Assembly (NCBI GenBank): GCA_012841425.1
Contig: DUUR01000053.1
Coordinates: 1 to 9,367, forward strand
DNA from: Bacteroidales bacterium
GTDB lineage: Bacteria; Bacteroidota; Bacteroidia; Bacteroidales; Dysgonomonadaceae
Direction of reading: 5' to 3'
Length of the DNA stretch: 9,367 nt
The notes under the pieces were generated by a model. It was given only the letters and a program-made list of their open reading frames with translations. It was not told the DNA's origin and ran no database searches. Positions 6,194-9,367 of this stretch are shown piece after piece; positions within the stretch are counted from its first letter, which is position 1; the number at the start of each line of letters is the position of its first letter. The translations under genes were made by a program, and so were the position numbers.

Positions 6194-9100
6194 TTAGTTA
6201 AGTGTAGATCTAAGCCTCTCAGTAGCATTTATTATCATATCATGTGTACCACTTCCATCATTTACGTATGAAACAACCATTCTTCCGTATTCTATAGCAT
6301 CAGTAAGATTTTGGTTTACTTCAGCAGTAATCATCCTGTCTGCTTGTCTTAATAGTGTGGAAAGAGGATAAAGATCTTCTGGTTCAGGTAGATTTCCTGG
6401 TCTCATACTATTAATAGCAGAACTGAGAGCAGAGGCTGCTAAATTCACCTCATTTTGATTATAGTTTTTATCACTGTTTTCAAAAACAGATTGTGCATCA
6501 CGAAGATTATAGAGAAGACGTCTAAATCCGTGAGGCGCCCATGGAGAATGCTCAGGTACCTTTACTGTAAGGGCATTCCATGCATCTTGGTTTTGTTTCC
6601 TCTCCAAAGCAAGCGTAATCACTTCATTTAATTTACCTTTTTCAATGTTGTGCGCAAACACCAGATCACTGAGTGCTTTGCTTAGATTAACAATTTGTTT
6701 ATCGACTTGCAATTGAGACTCTGCTGTTTCATAAATCTCTTTAGCTGATACAATTGCCATATTAAGTGCAAGATATTTATCCCAAGTATAGTCAGCTGAA
6801 TCTTTTAATTCTGCTTTAGATATTAAGGTAGATAGCTGAGACTTATTGAGTCGTACCGACTGCAAACCGTTAACATTATGGTTTATTAATGCTATCTGAT
6901 CTGTAATCTCTCTTTGAGTAGTTTTATCTGACTTAAGGAGTTTTTTGCCTACCCCAATAGATTTTTTTAATTTATTAAAAGACGATCTTGAGTAGTTCTT
7001 AGAATTAAAAATAGATACTTCGTCTAACTTATAATTAAGCATATCTTTAAACTCTGCAATCATATCGTCTACCATATTAATCCTGAAATAATGGGTAGAA
7101 TTCTCCTCTCTAAAATAATCGGGTTCGAGAACTAATTCTCCAATACTCATAGTGTAAATATTGCCGTTAGTACCATAGGAGCCTCCACTGGGGCCATTCA
7201 TTACAATTGATTCTAAATAAGAATCTATAGTTAAAGTTGCATTCTCCCAATCATTAACACCAGTAGCAGTCATAGCAAGTGGACCATACATTATTGTACC
7301 TGCCCACATTGGTTCATGTTGATTATTTGGCTGATTTTGTCCTGCTGTTGATGTTTCCATTTTGTCGGGACCCCAGTCAATATGCTTAGTAAATGGCATT
7401 ATAACTTCAATAACATCATCCTCAGACCATACACGTTGTGGAATAGCTACATATGAACTTGGAGTATATTTGTCTGAAATAGGAGTTCCATTTAATAATA
7501 TCTCAAACCCTTCTGTTGCCCAATAAGGTACTCTTAGCTTCATTTCAAAACTTCCACTTCCTTCGGTTATTTTAATGGTCGAATGTTCGGCAGGCCATAG
7601 ACAATCTTGCTCAATAGTAATTCCCTTTTTATCCCAATTTAGAGTTGTTGGCATATAAAGAGCTACCCATAGTGTGTTATCAGAAATAAAATATGTTGCA
7701 TCTTGATATTTTACATGATTCTCAGAACCTGTACCACCACAACAAGTAGAATGGGGGGTATTGTTGCCCCATGGTTTTGAAGCGTTTAATCCAACTGCAT
7801 ACTGATAAGTGGTCATATATTCTGTAGGATGCAATGAACCAACTAGTTGATTGTATAATAGTCTCTCATAATAATCCATATACTTAGCATCATCTGGATT
7901 AAAACAATTTAAATCTCTGGTAAGCTTTGCTAGATTATATGCGCAACAAGTCTCATTTAAAGTAGGAGCAGGATTAGTAGACATACTTAATATCTGAGTA
8001 TAGGGCTGTCTAAACATCTCGCCATTGCCCACACCACCAGTTGCATATCTATATCGCCCTTGAATCAGTTCCCAGAAATTCTCTGAAAGATTAAAATAGT
8101 AGGGATCATTGTTACCTCTAAAACTTCTCAGTGCACTTATTATCTTAGGGATATGCTGATTGGCATGTCGGGTGCGAATATCATCAACGTTAATGGATAG
8201 TGGATCATAGAAAGCAGGGCTATCAAAATAGGTAGAAGCCTCTAGCAATTTTGCTTTCTCAGTAGGGTCGCTCACCATTTCGGCAAGCCTTGCAAGAGAT
8301 TCTCCTGTTCCCCCATCCTCTCCTGCAATATACATATTCCACATCTCGTACCTATTACCAGGCTTTGCTCTACGCTCCTCCTGAGTACCGTCTGTATTCA
8401 AATATGTACGGTAATGCAAGCGATTCCAAATCCACAACCCCATATCTTTTGCAATAAGCAGGGCTTTGTCGGCTACTTCCCTATCATCAATATAAAGAGA
8501 AATATCAATTAGTCCAGCAAGTTGTTTGTGGATAGAATAATAAGGAGCCCATACCCAGTTTTCGTTATTATAGGCACGATACATCTCAATAAGAGCTGCA
8601 TGGTGTGCTGGTATGGCGTTGAGATAACCATATCCATATTTTTCCCATTCCGTTTTATGAATATCAAAATCGTCCCAGCTACCTTTCATCTCAATTAACT
8701 CATCCTCTGGTGCAAAATCACGAGCCTCCCAGTATCTCCCCAACTCTTCATTCCAAACAAATGTTCTTTCTTGACTTTCCCTTAATTCATTGACCATACG
8801 AGTCATATTATTGCGTAACTGATTTTTCTGTTCAGTATCAATTGCGCTGGCAAAAGCTTGAGCCAGGGCAGACATATAATGACCTGATCCGTGTCCTTTC
8901 AATTTAGTAGTTGGAGAATCCCAACCTTCAGAAACTGTATAACCTTCGGTACTTAAACCGTAAGTGTCTCTATAATTGTAAAGTTGCTGAGATACATCCC
9001 AGCTAATAATTTCCTGTATTGCTAGGTCTCTATTGGAGGTAAGCCTGTTTTCTCCAGTGATTGAGACTTTATTTAAAGGCACTGCTTCTGCAATTGGAGT

Positions 9101-9367
9101 ATTTGAAGGTACATTAAAACCTTCAGCTACCACCTTAATATCTGCAGTAATGGGATAACCGTTTTCTGTACTGTTATCACCAATAATAAAACCATCTATT
9201 TTGTATATACTGCCAACTGGATACTTATTGGGGTCTGCCTGGTCTTCTTCTACATTTCGTGCCGAATTAGACCATTTTACTTGCCTCAACTCCGATTTAT
9301 CATCGGAATAGGTTACCCATACTTGATATGGAAGTCTGGGAACAGTTCCTACAGGAGAACTCAAAGA
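6194..9367 (-). CDS. GH127/GH146-type beta-L-arabinofuranosidase (DUF1680) with Ig-like and FIVAR-like domains, 5' end outside the window
   Basis: This large enzyme is predicted to release beta-linked L-arabinofuranose from glycans or glycoproteins. Numbering the codon at 9362-9364 as residue 1, residues about 8-80 look like a bacterial Ig-like (Big_4) domain. The (alpha/alpha)6 catalytic barrel covers about 115-570 and beta-sandwich segments about 575-765. Helical FIVAR-like modules fill about 790-1056; the clearest is 844-901. The zinc/cysteine centre is intact: GEMF (Glu449), NETCC (Glu471, Cys473) and STCCGG (Cys541, Cys542) line up with Glu322, Glu338, Cys340, Cys417 and Cys418 of Bifidobacterium longum HypBA1, where Cys417 is the nucleophile. 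The codon at 9362-9364 is TTG and the frame stays open to the edge, so the true start and any signal peptide lie outside. GH127 and GH146 cannot be told apart by eye. The next gene starts 27 bases downstream, so both are probably co-transcribed. At over 1056 residues it is far longer than single-domain HypBA1 (658). Confidence 0.88.
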   Translation of the reverse strand, partial: SLSSPVGTVPRLPYQVWVTYSDDKSELRQVKWSNSARNVEEDQADPNKYPVGSIYKIDGFIIGDNSTENGYPITADIKVVAEGFNVPSNTPIAEAVPLNKVSITGENRLTSNRDLAIQEIISWDVSQQLYNYRDTYGLSTEGYTVSEGWDSPTTKLKGHGSGHYMSALAQAFASAIDTEQKNQLRNNMTRMVNELRESQERTFVWNEELGRYWEARDFAPEDELIEMKGSWDDFDIHKTEWEKYGYGYLNAIPAHHAALIEMYRAYNNENWVWAPYYSIHKQLAGLIDISLYIDDREVADKALLIAKDMGLWIWNRLHYRTYLNTDGTQEERRAKPGNRYEMWNMYIAGEDGGTGESLARLAEMVSDPTEKAKLLEASTYFDSPAFYDPLSINVDDIRTRHANQHIPKIISALRSFRGNNDPYYFNLSENFWELIQGRYRYATGGVGNGEMFRQPYTQILSMSTNPAPTLNETCCAYNLAKLTRDLNCFNPDDAKYMDYYERLLYNQLVGSLHPTEYMTTYQYAVGLNASKPWGNNTPHSTCCGGTGSENHVKYQDATYFISDNTLWVALYMPTTLNWDKKGITIEQDCLWPAEHSTIKITEGSGSFEMKLRVPYWATEGFEILLNGTPISDKYTPSSYVAIPQRVWSEDDVIEVIMPFTKHIDWGPDKMETSTAGQNQPNNQHEPMWAGTIMYGPLAMTATGVNDWENATLTIDSYLESIVMNGPSGGSYGTNGNIYTMSIGELVLEPDYFREENSTHYFRINMVDDMIAEFKDMLNYKLDEVSIFNSKNYSRSSFNKLKKSIGVGKKLLKSDKTTQREITDQIALINHNVNGLQSVRLNKSQLSTLISKAELKDSADYTWDKYLALNMAIVSAKEIYETAESQLQVDKQIVNLSKALSDLVFAHNIEKGKLNEVITLALERKQNQDAWNALTVKVPEHSPWAPHGFRRLLYNLRDAQSVFENSDKNYNQNEVNLAASALSSAINSMRPGNLPEPEDLYPLSTLLRQADRMITAEVNQNLTDAIEYGRMVVSYVNDGSGTHDMIINATERLRSTLN

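Noticed and set aside
9362..9364. TTG as the real start of the arabinofuranosidase
   Set aside because: The preceding codon (9365-9367, TCT on the - strand) is open to the edge and the Ig-like domain starts almost at once without a signal peptide, so the gene must continue outside the window.

Overview
The window looks like a chromosomal stretch from a member of the Bacteroidota. The evidence is a low G+C content, A/T-rich gene starts without Shine-Dalgarno sequences, a TAnnTTTG-type promoter box, a Bacteroidota-style rhomboid protease, and secreted S9 peptidases sitting beside a large glycoside hydrolase of the DUF1680 (GH127/GH146) type. I cannot name a genus from the sequence.

Left part (1-1190, + strand). 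A rhomboid intramembrane serine protease lacks its first membrane helix, probably because the window starts inside the gene. After about 200 non-coding bases comes the first 120 residues of an FAD-dependent oxidoreductase. This gene is broken: family resemblance stops near base 1130, exactly where a compact set of nested inverted repeats begins (1130-1184). That site looks like a rearrangement or integration junction.

Right part (1233-9367, - strand). Three large genes are read right to left. The most upstream encodes a GH127/GH146-like beta-L-arabinofuranosidase. It has an Ig-like domain in front and FIVAR-like helical modules behind, and it runs off the window edge. Only 27 bases further on starts a DPP-IV-like S9 peptidase with a signal peptide, so the two are almost certainly one operon. 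A gap of about 280 bases with an 11-bp perfect hairpin and a candidate promoter box separates them from a second secreted S9 peptidase, of the glutamyl-endopeptidase (S9D) type, which points towards the broken oxidoreductase gene.

Working model (inference). The arabinofuranosidase and the DPP-IV-like peptidase may act on the same glycoprotein, for example arabinosylated hydroxyproline-rich plant cell-wall proteins: sugars are removed first and the proline-rich backbone is then cut. The S9D enzyme could trim the released peptides. No susC/susD pair, regulator, transposase, CRISPR array, tRNA or rRNA is visible.
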